Positions 34,093 to 42,943 of a stretch of 64,000 bases of DNA are shown piece by piece. Numbering within the stretch: position 1 is the stretch's first letter; the number at the start of each line of letters is the position of its first letter. The notes below the pieces were generated by a model. That model saw only the letters and a program-made list of their open reading frames with translations, ran no database searches and was not told the DNA's origin. The position numbers were made by a program, and so were the translations under genes. This stretch comes from Paraburkholderia oxyphila NBRC 105797 (GTDB taxonomy: Bacteria > Pseudomonadota > Gammaproteobacteria > Burkholderiales > Burkholderiaceae): positions 17,836 through 81,835 of the forward strand of contig NZ_BAYD01000046.1 in the NCBI RefSeq assembly GCF_000685075.1. Direction: 5' to 3'.

Positions 34093-34780
34093 ATCTAAAG
34101 CGACAACGCTGGTCGACACAGAAGACAGTCCGGCTGTCCGGCTCGACATCACAACACCTGACATCTCGCGCCCGGCACACAGGCAAGCCGCGTGCCGGAC
34201 CGGCGCAGCGCGAGCGACGCAACCGCGCGAGGCGCCTCGCGCCACGGTTGCGCCCGCGTTATCGCGTCGGGCGCCGAGCCCCGTGCGCCATGCCGCGCTC
34301 TTGACGCCGCAAGCGCTGACAGACGGGACGCCCAGGCTCGCAACCTGATCGGGCGGCGGCCAGCCACGACGGACAACAACGGGAAACCTCTGCACCGGTG
34401 CCGCTCGCGCGGCGAACAGCCGGTACGGGCGCTTTCTTGTGGTTTGTCAGCGCCCGCGTTGGGTGAACGAACGCTGCCGACTCTCCTGAGCACTGAGATT
34501 CAGGACAAGCGGCATCCGTTCCTTGGACACGTCGGCCATCTGTTGCGGCGCATGACGCGGAAAAGAACGGCGATTGTGCCATAGCTTTTTTGCAGTTGTC
34601 CCGATCTGCCGGCAAAGGTTGGCGAAGCCGGTAAATGCGTCCGTTTTCGACGACCTTTTCCGACAATAAGGAAAAAATGACCGTTGCGCCTGTTCGGTGG
34701 CGAACGGTCTTCGAGCGGCGCAGCCGCGCCTTGGGCGCCTTTATGGCCGATGACGATGGCGCCAGCTTCGGGTTTACGGT
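34093..34780. other. Gene-free stretch between repeat array and DnaA-box cluster 2
   Basis: Several short frames overlap on both strands, but none looks like a protein family and all are Arg/Ala-rich shadows of high GC. No promoter or RNA was recognised. It forms part of a 1.2-kb region without genes, large for this chromosome. Confidence 0.5.
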
Positions 34781-34826
34781 TTACCGTATGTATACGTAGT
34801 AGAAGTTAACAAAGGCGGGGTTTTTC

Positions 34827-35031
34827 TGTGGATAACCCCTGTATACCTATGTGAATCATCGGCTTGGCGTTCGCACAACCGCATGCGTAGCGTGTGAGAG
34901 TCGGGCTGGCATCCGAGAGTAACTTTTGGGCCGCCCGACCAGGGCGCCGAGTTACCCCGTTTACGTCCACATCGCGTCCACATCGGATTTACCCACAATC
35001 TGCGCGGTTATCCACAGGTTTGCGTGGACAA
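34827..35031. other. DnaA-box cluster 2 (candidate origin element)
   Basis: Exact DnaA boxes are at 34827-34835 (minus orientation) and 35008-35016 (plus orientation). An 8/9 box TTACCCACA is at 34989-34997 and a 7/9 box at 35023-35031. Two GTCCACA motifs fall between 34960 and 34985. The cluster sits just downstream of mnmC in a 1.2-kb region without genes, 3.8 kb from cluster 1. Confidence 0.6.
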
Positions 35032-35100
35032 CCGTACTGGTATTCGTATGGAAAATGGCGTGCACGCATTGCGTGCGTGGGGCGCCGCGTGCGCGGCTGA

Positions 35101-37146
35101 CTAGAGACTGCGCTGGCGCAAGGCGCGTTGCAGGAAGCGCGCGGGATCGACCTGTTCGGCAAGCTCGCGCTCGATGGGCCACGGCTCGCCTTCGAGCTGC
35201 GAGGCGATGAGCTCGGCGCCGAGCGCGGCCCACACGAGCCCGCGCGAGCCGAAGGCGAACGCGCCATAGAGCCCCGGGGCGCGCGGCAAGTCGAGCGGCC
35301 AGGCGCCGGAGAGCCGTTGTGCGTCGCGCCGCGCCGCGGCCTCGTCGCCGAGCTGGCCCAGCATGGGCAGACGGTCGCTCGTGACGCAGCGCAAGGCCAC
35401 GCGGCCTTGCCAGGCGCGCGGATGTGCGCCGGCCGCTGCATCCGCGGCGGCGCCTTGCAGGCCCGGCAGCATCTGCGCGACGCGTTCGAGGTTCTCCACG
35501 TGTCCGGCTTCGCGCAGGGCGATATCGGTGTCGTCGACTTCGTAGGTGGCGCCCGCGAGCGTCACGCCGCCGGGCAGCGGCACCGCGTAGCCGTCGCCGA
35601 TCACGGGTACGCGCAGGGACGCGAGCGGGCTCTCGTCCAGCAGCGTGAGCTGACCGCGCACGCTGCGCGTGGGGGCGAAGTTGAGCGCGGCGGCCCGTGC
35701 GGCGTCGTGCGCGTTGGCGAAAATCACCACGCCCGCCTGGGCGACGAGCGCGCTGCTTTCATCGAAGACTTGCCAGGTGTCACCGGCACGCTCGATGCGC
35801 TCGACTTGCACGCCGTAACGCACGTCGACTAGCGCATCCGGGAGTGCCCTTGCCGCGGCAATCTGCGCGCGGCACAGCGAGGCCGGATCGATCGCACCAC
35901 CGCGCGGATAGAACCAGCCGCCCTGCGCGAGCGCGACCCCCGCAATCGACTCGGCCTCTGCCCGGTTGACGCCGCGCACGAATTCCTCGGGATAGCCAAA
36001 TGATGCGAGCGCCGCAGCGACGGCCTGCGATTCGTCGTCCGTAGCAAGATGCAGGAGTCCTGCGTGTGTGCGCGCCGGCGCCTCGATTGCGCCATGTGCG
36101 GATGTTTGCGCCACGGCATCGAGCGCGGTCCAGCGCCGCAGCGCGTAGAGAAAGCCCGCGCGCGTGATGCGCGATGCGCTGCTGTCGTCGCGCGAGACGA
36201 GCGGGTGGAACACGCCCGCGGGATTGCCCGAGGCTTCGCGCGCGGGCGCCGCGTGCCGTTCGACGAGCGTGACGCGCCAGCCGCGCGCCGCGAGCCGCTC
36301 GACCAGCGCGCTACCCGCGAGCCCCGCGCCGATCACGACCGCATGCCGTTCAGCGAGCGTGAGCGGCAGCGGCGGCTCGTAACGCCGCACGCGCCAGCGC
36401 GGCGCAAAGCGGCCGGCCAGCATCGTCCATTTCGCCCCGAAGCCGGCCGTCTTGCGGTATTCGAAGCCGTTCTGCACGAGCGCGCGCTTCACGTCTCCGG
36501 CGCTGCTCCAGGTCGAGAAGGTGGCCTCCTCGCCCGCGACGCGCGCGAGCGCCTTGAAGATCGCCGGCGACCAGAGCTCGGGATTCTTCGCCGGGGCGAA
36601 ACCATCGAGATAAATCGCATCGGCGCGTAACCACATTTTGGGAAGCATCTCGATTGCGTCGCCGAAAGCGAGCGTGAGCGTAACGCGTCCGCCTTCGAAC
36701 TCGAGCCGGTGCGTACCGGGCACGAGCATCGGCCAGGCGTCGACGAGTTCGTGCGCAAGACGCGCGATCGACGTGCCTGACGCGCCCGCTGTGGCCGACG
36801 CATGCGGTGTGTGCGCAACCACCGCGTCGAGCGCCGCGCGCAGATCGTCACGCGAAAACGGATGCTTTTCCACCGAGACGAAGTGCAGGCGCTCGCAACG
36901 CGCGGACGCATTGCGCCACGCCGCCCACGTCGCGAGGAAGTTCACGCCCATGCCGAAACCCGTCTCGAGCACGGTGAAAATGCGCCGGTTGTGCCAGCGT
37001 TCAGGCAGGTTGTTGCCGCGCAAAAACACGTATTCGGCCTGTTCAAAGGCGCCGAAAGTGCTGTGATAGACATCGTCAAAGCGCGGCGAATACGGCGTGC
37101 CGTCTTCGCGGAACGCGAGCGTGGCGGGGATCAGTGTGGCAGTCAT
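35101..37146 (-). CDS. mnmC: Bifunctional tRNA mnm5(s2)U34 biosynthesis protein MnmC
   Basis: A 681-residue fusion. The N-terminal SAM-dependent methyltransferase (about 1-245) contains VLETGFGMGVNFLATW and YLDGFAPAKNPELW. The C-terminal FAD oxidase of the DAO type (about 260-681) has the loop VIGAGLAGSALVERLAARG. The oxidase removes the carboxymethyl group of cmnm5U34 made by MnmEG, and the methyltransferase then gives mnm5U. So it acts after MnmG, encoded 30 kb away. The ATG at 37146 (MTATLIPATL) is preferred to an upstream start. Length matches E. coli MnmC (about 670). Confidence 0.96.
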   Translation of the reverse strand: MTATLIPATLAFREDGTPYSPRFDDVYHSTFGAFEQAEYVFLRGNNLPERWHNRRIFTVLETGFGMGVNFLATWAAWRNASARCERLHFVSVEKHPFSRDDLRAALDAVVAHTPHASATAGASGTSIARLAHELVDAWPMLVPGTHRLEFEGGRVTLTLAFGDAIEMLPKMWLRADAIYLDGFAPAKNPELWSPAIFKALARVAGEEATFSTWSSAGDVKRALVQNGFEYRKTAGFGAKWTMLAGRFAPRWRVRRYEPPLPLTLAERHAVVIGAGLAGSALVERLAARGWRVTLVERHAAPAREASGNPAGVFHPLVSRDDSSASRITRAGFLYALRRWTALDAVAQTSAHGAIEAPARTHAGLLHLATDDESQAVAAALASFGYPEEFVRGVNRAEAESIAGVALAQGGWFYPRGGAIDPASLCRAQIAAARALPDALVDVRYGVQVERIERAGDTWQVFDESSALVAQAGVVIFANAHDAARAAALNFAPTRSVRGQLTLLDESPLASLRVPVIGDGYAVPLPGGVTLAGATYEVDDTDIALREAGHVENLERVAQMLPGLQGAAADAAAGAHPRAWQGRVALRCVTSDRLPMLGQLGDEAAARRDAQRLSGAWPLDLPRAPGLYGAFAFGSRGLVWAALGAELIASQLEGEPWPIERELAEQVDPARFLQRALRQRSL

Positions 37147-37567
37147 GACTGGCGCGTTGGCTGGAAGCGGCGGGTTTCGAAGCGCGAGCGGCGGCGGCAA
37201 AGCCCCGTGGGCACTGGGTTTGCGGGCACAAAGCGTTGGCGCCGCGCAACGCCGGGAAGGTTAAATCTGCTGACGGCGGCGTGCTTTTGCCATGCGCCGC
37301 CCGTCAGAAACACGCGAGCGGCGCGCAAAACCCGCGCGAACCCCTCTAAATCTTCGAAACCCTTGTCGTTATTGGGTTTGCGCTGCGCTATCATAGCAAG
37401 CGCCGCCCAGGGAAGCGGCAGCACGGACGTCGTGGCGAAGCTGGCCGCCGCAACGAAAATCGCCGGGGTGCCCCGGATCCGATGCTGCTCGACGGCGCGG
37501 CACGCGACCGTATAATCGGCGCGTTCGCGCTGTTCGTGTCAACCTAAACACAGAAAGGAACTTCTCA
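37147..37567. promoter_or_regulatory. mnmC-hupB divergent region with hupB promoter candidate
   Basis: A TATAAT -10 hexamer lies at 37511-37516, 52 bp upstream of the hupB ATG; its -35 is poor. A bulged 12-bp hairpin (CTGACGG..., 37270-37307) lies nearer mnmC. No other gene is seen in this 421-bp stretch. Confidence 0.5.
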
Positions 37568-37846
37568 ATGAATAAACAGGAACTGATCGACGCCGTCGCA
37601 GGACAGACGGGCGCTAGCAAGGCACAAACCGGTGAGACGCTGGACACGCTCCTCGAAGTGATCAAGAAGTCGGTGTCGAAGGGCGACGCCGTTCAGCTGA
37701 TCGGTTTCGGCAGCTTCGGCTCGGGCAAGCGCGCGGCGCGCACGGGCCGCAACCCGAAGACGGGCGAAACCATCAAGATTCCCGCAGCCAAGACCGTCAA
37801 GTTCACGGCTGGCAAGGCGTTCAAGGACGCCGTCAACAAGCGCTAA
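37568..37846 (+). CDS. hupB: DNA-binding protein HU
   Basis: A 92-residue histone-like HU subunit. It begins MNKQELIDAVAGQTGASKAQ. The DNA-gripping arm signature GFGSFGSGKRAARTGRNPKTGE is at about 46-67, and the protein ends AFKDAVNKR. It bends and compacts DNA and assists DnaA-dependent origin opening. AAGGAA precedes the ATG. It is followed by a clear terminator and is convergent with the CobW-type gene. Its position near the DnaA-box clusters is suggestive but may be chance. Confidence 0.97.
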   Translation: MNKQELIDAVAGQTGASKAQTGETLDTLLEVIKKSVSKGDAVQLIGFGSFGSGKRAARTGRNPKTGETIKIPAAKTVKFTAGKAFKDAVNKR

Positions 37847-37869
37847 GGCATTGCCGCTTTAAGTTGACA

Positions 37870-37892
37870 CCCGCCCCTGGCGGGTTTTTTTT
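37870..37892 (+). terminator. hupB intrinsic terminator
   Basis: Stem CCCGCC-CCT-GGCGGG followed by eight T residues on the plus strand, 24 bp after the hupB stop. Confidence 0.92.
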
Positions 37893-37960
37893 CGCCCGCC
37901 GGATTCAGGCATGCAGCGGGCGGCCGCGAATCCGGATGCATGGATTCGCGGCATGGTGAC

Positions 37961-39271
37961 TCAGTCGTGGCCGTGGACGATCTCGCCTTCGCCGCCGTGG
38001 TCATGATCGTCGTCCTCGAAATCCCAGCACGGGAACGGATCGGCATACGCCTGCCAGGCGTCGGGGCCCGCAGCGAATTCCGCGTCGGTCACGAGGCACG
38101 CATCGAGCTTCGCTTGCCACGCCTCGCGGTCGAGATCTACGCCGATCATTACCAACTCCTGGCGCCGGTCGCCGATGCGCGTATCGTTCGCGTCGCCGAA
38201 CCAGTCGGCCGCGATCTCCTTTTCCAGCTCGGCGTCCTGCGGCCAATCCTCGCGCGGCTGCGCAGCCCACCAGGTGCCCGCCGGGCCGTGGCGGCATACG
38301 CCGCCCGCCTGCGAGAGCGAGCCGGCCACGTCGTTGCGCGTGGCGAGCCAGAAGAAGCCTTTCGAGCGCAGCACGCCCTTCCACTCCTGGTTGAGCAGCG
38401 CCCACAGACGCTCGGGATGGAACGGCTTGCGCGCGCGATAGACGAAGTTGCCGATGCCGTACTCGTCGGCTTCGCTGTGATGCGCGTGCGCGGCGTCGTC
38501 CTCGCCATGCGCATGATCATCCTCGTGCAGCGAGGCGAGCCAGCCCGGCGCGCTCGCGGCTGCGTCGAAATCGAAGCGGCCCGTATCGAGCACTTCGGCA
38601 AGCGGCACTTCGCCAAAGCGGCTCACCACCTGCACCGCGCGCGGATTGATGCGCGCGAGAATGCGCTGCAGGCGCGCGAGCTCGTCGGCGCTCACGAGAT
38701 CGGCCTTGTTGAGCACGAGCACGTCGCAGAACTCCACTTGCTCGATCAGCAATTCGACGATCGTGCGATCGTCGGTGTCGCTCGCCGCCACGCCGCGCTC
38801 GGCGAGCGGGTCGGCGCTCGCGTAGTCGCGCAGGAAGTTGAAGGCGTCCACGACGGTCACCATCGTGTCGAGACGGGCGATGTCGGCGAGCGTCGCGCCG
38901 TCTTCATCCGCGAAGGTGAAGGTTTCGGCGATGGGCATGGGCTCGGCGATGCCGGTCGATTCGATCAGGATGGCGTCGAAACGCTGTCCGGCCAGCGCCG
39001 GGTCGGCAAGGCGGCGGATCTCGGCGAGCAAGTCGTCGCGCAGCGTGCAGCAGATGCAGCCGTTGGACAGTTCGACGAGCCGTTCCTCGACGTGCGAGAG
39101 CGCAGCGGCGTCGCGCACGAGTGTGGCGTCGATATTGACGGCGGCGAGATCGTTGACGATCACGGCGACACGCAGGCCGGCGCGGTTGGCGAGGACGTGG
39201 TTGAGCAACGTGGTCTTGCCCGCGCCCAGAAACCCGGAGAGCACGGTGACGGGCAGTGGCGGCTGATTCAT
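37961..39271 (-). CDS. CobW/COG0523-family metallochaperone GTPase
   Basis: A 436-residue G3E GTPase. The P-loop GFLGAGKTT is at 13-21, the metal motif GCICCTL at 71-77 (Cys72, Cys74, Cys75), and the G4 motif NKAD near 186. A histidine/acid-rich linker (HEDDHAHGED, then AHAHHSEADE) at about 270-295 and a His/Asp-rich C-terminus suggest zinc binding. The CobW_C domain fills the C-terminal half. The family delivers zinc or cobalt to client proteins. No Zur box was recognised upstream. ATG 39271 chosen at family start. Confidence 0.92.
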   Translation of the reverse strand: MNQPPLPVTVLSGFLGAGKTTLLNHVLANRAGLRVAVIVNDLAAVNIDATLVRDAAALSHVEERLVELSNGCICCTLRDDLLAEIRRLADPALAGQRFDAILIESTGIAEPMPIAETFTFADEDGATLADIARLDTMVTVVDAFNFLRDYASADPLAERGVAASDTDDRTIVELLIEQVEFCDVLVLNKADLVSADELARLQRILARINPRAVQVVSRFGEVPLAEVLDTGRFDFDAAASAPGWLASLHEDDHAHGEDDAAHAHHSEADEYGIGNFVYRARKPFHPERLWALLNQEWKGVLRSKGFFWLATRNDVAGSLSQAGGVCRHGPAGTWWAAQPREDWPQDAELEKEIAADWFGDANDTRIGDRRQELVMIGVDLDREAWQAKLDACLVTDAEFAAGPDAWQAYADPFPCWDFEDDDHDHGGEGEIVHGHD

Positions 39272-39513
39272 TGCAGTGTGTGATAAGAAAGGCGGGAGGT
39301 CGGGCCGCCTGGACCGGCAAGTGTCCGGCGGATGCCGGAAGCGGTCGGGGCGGCGCAAGCCTGCATTTTGCACCATGCGCGCGCGGCGCGCTGACGGATC
39401 GTGGTCGGTGCGCGTCCGGCCCGGGCTTGGCGCGACTGCGCTTCGGACCTGCGCCCAGCGCGGCCGGCGGCCGCGCTAGCGCTTTCGTGGCAGGGCGGCC
39501 AGCGTCGTACCGC

Positions 39514-39960
39514 TCAGGGCATCAATTTCCATTTGCGCAGGATGGCGGCGATCTGCTGCGCATATTGATCGCGCAATGCGGGCGTTTCGGAGTGGTACGC
39601 ACCCACGGCAGCCCAGGTGTTGCCGTACTTGTTCATCTTCTGACGCAAATGCCAGGCGGCAATATAGACGTTCTTGCACGGCTGCATGAGCGTGCTCGAC
39701 GAAATGCCGTATTGCGCAAGCGTTGGCAGATGAACCGAGTTGATTTGCATCACACCGTAGTCGACCGAACCATTCGCATTCCTGTGCAATGCGTCAGGCG
39801 TGTTGTGCGATTCTTGCCAGGCGATAGCGCGCAGAATGAGCGGATTGACCTTCTGATAGCGGGCCGCCTCGTCGAAACAGTCGGCGCGTGCCGGCGCGCT
39901 CGCACAGAAAGCGGCGAGCGTGAGGGCAGCGACAATCGTGGCGGATGCAACCTTTTTCAT
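39514..39960 (-). CDS. Small secreted lytic transglycosylase (SLT domain)
   Basis: A 148-residue exported muramidase-like enzyme. Signal peptide is about 1-26 (ends APARA). The catalytic Glu50 lies in IAWQESHN. SLT motifs YGVMQINSVHLPTLAQYG and AAVGAYHS follow. It resembles VirB1/IpgF-type enzymes that open peptidoglycan for assembly of secretion or pilus machines. It lies upstream of, and divergent from, the type II secretion cluster, so a role in building that machine is plausible but unproven. Confidence 0.92.
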   Translation of the reverse strand: MKKVASATIVAALTLAAFCASAPARADCFDEAARYQKVNPLILRAIAWQESHNTPDALHRNANGSVDYGVMQINSVHLPTLAQYGISSSTLMQPCKNVYIAAWHLRQKMNKYGNTWAAVGAYHSETPALRDQYAQQIAAILRKWKLMP

Positions 39961-40505
39961 CAGATGGCCGAGGGATGTTGCCCTACGTGAGGCCGGCGGC
40001 CTGCTCCGCCCGATATGGGGAAAAAACGTGCCAGCCCGGCGTATTCTGCGCTGAGCAGTGTGTTCAGCGGACCGCCCGTATCATACCGGCCGACGAAGTC
40101 GCGTCAAGCCAGCCGAACGGCACGCGAGCCGCCACCGCCCAAGCAAGGCGCGGTCTGCCAACGGGGAAGCGGTGTGACTGCGGGCCTGGGCTATTCCCAA
40201 TCCTTACATAATGCTTCTGGATGTTGCGGCAAGTTAGAGGAAATCCCCAGACGTTATTTCTTTGTGACAAATTCGACACGAAAAGCTGCTACTGTTGCAC
40301 TTTTTGGTGGTCGCCGGTTGCTGGGAGGAGCGGCGCCGGCTGGCCCTGGCCGGTAGGCCGATGATGGGGCGATCAAGCGACGGTCTTTGCGAGCGTGTCC
40401 CGCAGGCTGGCTGGCCTGACAAGCCACGACGATCACCTTAAGCACGTTGAGCACGATAAGTACGACCGGCTGGCGGCGTCCGTCCCCGGCTTCGATATGA
40501 CACCC
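39961..40505. promoter_or_regulatory. Upstream region of the gsp cluster
   Basis: A 545-bp gap between the lytic transglycosylase and gspD. The part around 40250-40310 is relatively AT-rich and likely holds the gspD promoter; no confident hexamers were identified. No gene is seen. Confidence 0.4.
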
Positions 40506-42941
40506 ATGAGAATAAATCGTATGGCTTTGCGTCGCGTCGCCACGGCGCTGCTCGTGAGCGGACTCATGGCGGCGCAAGTCGCGCACGCCCAGGTCACGCT
40601 CAACTTCGTCAACGCCGACATCGATCAGGTGGCGAAGGCAATCGGCGCGGCCACCGGCAAGACGATCATTGTCGATCCGCGCGTGAAGGGGCAGCTCAAT
40701 CTCGTTTCCGAGAACCCCGTGCCCGAGGACCAGGCGCTCAAGACGCTGCAATCGGCGCTGCGCATGCAGGGCTTCGCGCTCGTTCAAGATCATGGCGTGC
40801 TCAAGGTGGTGCCCGAGGCCGACGCCAAGCTGCAGGGCGTGCCCACCTATGTGGGCAATTCGCCCTCGGCGCGTGGCGACCAGGTGGTCACGCAGGTGTT
40901 CACGCTGAGGAACGAGTCGGCGAACAACCTGCTGCCCGTGCTGCGTCCGCTCATCTCGCCGAACAACACCATCGCCGCCTATCCAGGCAACAACACGCTC
41001 GTCGTGACCGATTACGCGGACAACGTGCGCCGTATCGCCGCGATCATTGCCGGCGTGGACACGGCCGCGGGCCAGCAGGTGCAGGTGGTGCCACTGAGGA
41101 ACGCCAATGCGCTCGACATCGCACCGCAGATTGCGAAGATGCTCGATCCGGGCGCCATCGGCGCATCGGACCCGTCGCTGAAGGTTTCGGTCGTCGCCGA
41201 CCCGCGCACCAACTCGCTGATGCTGCGCGCATCGAATGCGCAACGTCTGTCCGCCGCGGTCCAGCTGGCGAAGCAACTCGACGCGCCCACGAGCATGCCG
41301 GGCAACATGCACGTCGTCACGCTGCGCAACGCCGATGCCGTGCAGCTTGCCAAGACGCTGCGCGGGATGCTGGGCAAAGGCGGCAACGACTCGTCGTCGG
41401 GCAACAGCGCGAACTCGTTCAACCAGGGCTCGGGCGGCTACGGCAGCAGTGGCGGTGGCGGCGGCAGCACCTCGACGGGCCTTTCGGGCACGCCGCCGCT
41501 GCCCAGTTCGTTCGGCGGCGGGACGTCGTCAGGCAGCTCGCTGACGGGCGGCGCGTCCGGCGGCAGCGGCGGCAGCAACGAAGCCCCGTTTCTGGGCGGC
41601 GACAAAGACAAGGGCGACGACAATCAGCCGGGCGGCATGATCCAGGCCGACGCGGCGACCAACTCGCTGATCATCACGGCGCCGGATCCGGTGTACCGGA
41701 ACCTGCGCTCCGTGATCGACCAGCTCGACGCGCGGCGCGCCCAGGTCTACATCGAAGCGCTGATCGTCGAGCTGAACTCGAACACGAATGCCAACCTCGG
41801 CATCCAGTGGCAGATCGGGACCGGCGCGGTGTTGGCCGGCACCAATCTGGCCACCGGCGGCGGCAACAGCATCATCAACCTGACGGCGGCCGCGGCAGCC
41901 AGCGCCGCCACCGGCGGCCTCGCGGGCGCGCTCGCCGCCAACGGCGGCCTCCAGCAGGGCCTGAATGTGGGCTGGGTCCACAATATCTTCGGTGTGCAGG
42001 GGCTCGGCGCGTTGCTGCAGGCGTTGTCGCAGACGGCCGACGCCAACGTGCTGTCCACGCCTAACCTCATCACGCTCGACAACCAGGAGGCGAAGATCGT
42101 CGTCGGTACGAACGTGCCGATCCAGACGGGCTCGTATTCGAATCTGACGAGCGGCTCGACGAGCTCGGCGTTCAACACCTACGACCGCGTCGATGTGGGC
42201 CTGACACTGCACATCAAGCCGCAGATCACCGACGGCGGCGTCCTGAAGCTGCAGCTCTATACGGAAGACTCGGCCATCGTCAACGGCACGACCAATGTGA
42301 CGACCAATCCGGCCGGCCCCGAGTTCACCAAGCGTTCGATCCAGTCGACCGTGCTGGCCGATAACGGCGAGATCATCGTCCTTGGCGGCCTCATGCAGGA
42401 CAACTACCAGGTCAGCAACAGCAAGGTGCCGCTGCTCGGCGACATTCCCTGGATCGGCCAGTTGTTCCGTTCTGAAAACAAGACGCGCGCGAAGACCAAC
42501 CTGATGGTGTTCCTGCGTCCCGTGATCATCAATGACAGCAGCACCGCGCAAGCGGTGACGTCGAACCGCTACGACTATATTCAGGGCGTGACGGGCGCAT
42601 ACAAGTCCGATAACAACCTGATCAAGGATAACGACGACCCGGTGGTGCCGCCGATGCCGGTTGGCCCGAACGAAGGCGGATCGACAATGAACCTGTTCGA
42701 TCTCGACAAGATGCGGCGCGAGCAGGCGATGCGGTCGCTGCCCGCGGCGCCTGCTGGCGCTCCCGCAAACGGTGCGGGCGCAGTACCGGCCGCGACGCCT
42801 GGCGTCAACAGCTACGCGGTGCCGACGGGCACGTCGCCCGCAAGCGCCACGCAGATGCAGCCGGCTTATCCTTCAACGGCGCCTGCGCAATATCCGCCCG
42901 CGCAGCAACCGCTCACCGCCCAGCCGAGGGTGCAGCCTTGA
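40506..42941 (+). CDS. gspD: Type II secretion system secretin GspD
   Basis: An 811-residue outer-membrane secretin. The signal peptide ends AQVAHAQ at about residue 29. N0 to N3 ring domains fill the N-terminal half. A Gly/Ser-rich insertion of about 75 residues (from GGNDSSSGNSANS) lies within N3. The secretin core from about 420 includes VQGLGALLQALSQTADANVLSTP and the late motif VPLLGDIPWIGQLF. A Pro/Ala-rich tail follows. It forms the channel through which folded exoproteins leave. The ATG at 40506 is uncertain by a few codons (another ATG at 40521). First gene of the cluster. Confidence 0.96.
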   Translation: MRINRMALRRVATALLVSGLMAAQVAHAQVTLNFVNADIDQVAKAIGAATGKTIIVDPRVKGQLNLVSENPVPEDQALKTLQSALRMQGFALVQDHGVLKVVPEADAKLQGVPTYVGNSPSARGDQVVTQVFTLRNESANNLLPVLRPLISPNNTIAAYPGNNTLVVTDYADNVRRIAAIIAGVDTAAGQQVQVVPLRNANALDIAPQIAKMLDPGAIGASDPSLKVSVVADPRTNSLMLRASNAQRLSAAVQLAKQLDAPTSMPGNMHVVTLRNADAVQLAKTLRGMLGKGGNDSSSGNSANSFNQGSGGYGSSGGGGGSTSTGLSGTPPLPSSFGGGTSSGSSLTGGASGGSGGSNEAPFLGGDKDKGDDNQPGGMIQADAATNSLIITAPDPVYRNLRSVIDQLDARRAQVYIEALIVELNSNTNANLGIQWQIGTGAVLAGTNLATGGGNSIINLTAAAAASAATGGLAGALAANGGLQQGLNVGWVHNIFGVQGLGALLQALSQTADANVLSTPNLITLDNQEAKIVVGTNVPIQTGSYSNLTSGSTSSAFNTYDRVDVGLTLHIKPQITDGGVLKLQLYTEDSAIVNGTTNVTTNPAGPEFTKRSIQSTVLADNGEIIVLGGLMQDNYQVSNSKVPLLGDIPWIGQLFRSENKTRAKTNLMVFLRPVIINDSSTAQAVTSNRYDYIQGVTGAYKSDNNLIKDNDDPVVPPMPVGPNEGGSTMNLFDLDKMRREQAMRSLPAAPAGAPANGAGAVPAATPGVNSYAVPTGTSPASATQMQPAYPSTAPAQYPPAQQPLTAQPRVQP

Positions 42942-42943
42942 GC

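Noticed and set aside
34149..34666. Short open frames on both strands in the 34.1-34.7 kb gap
   Set aside because: Overlapping Arg/Ser-rich frames without ribosome-binding sites or recognisable domains.
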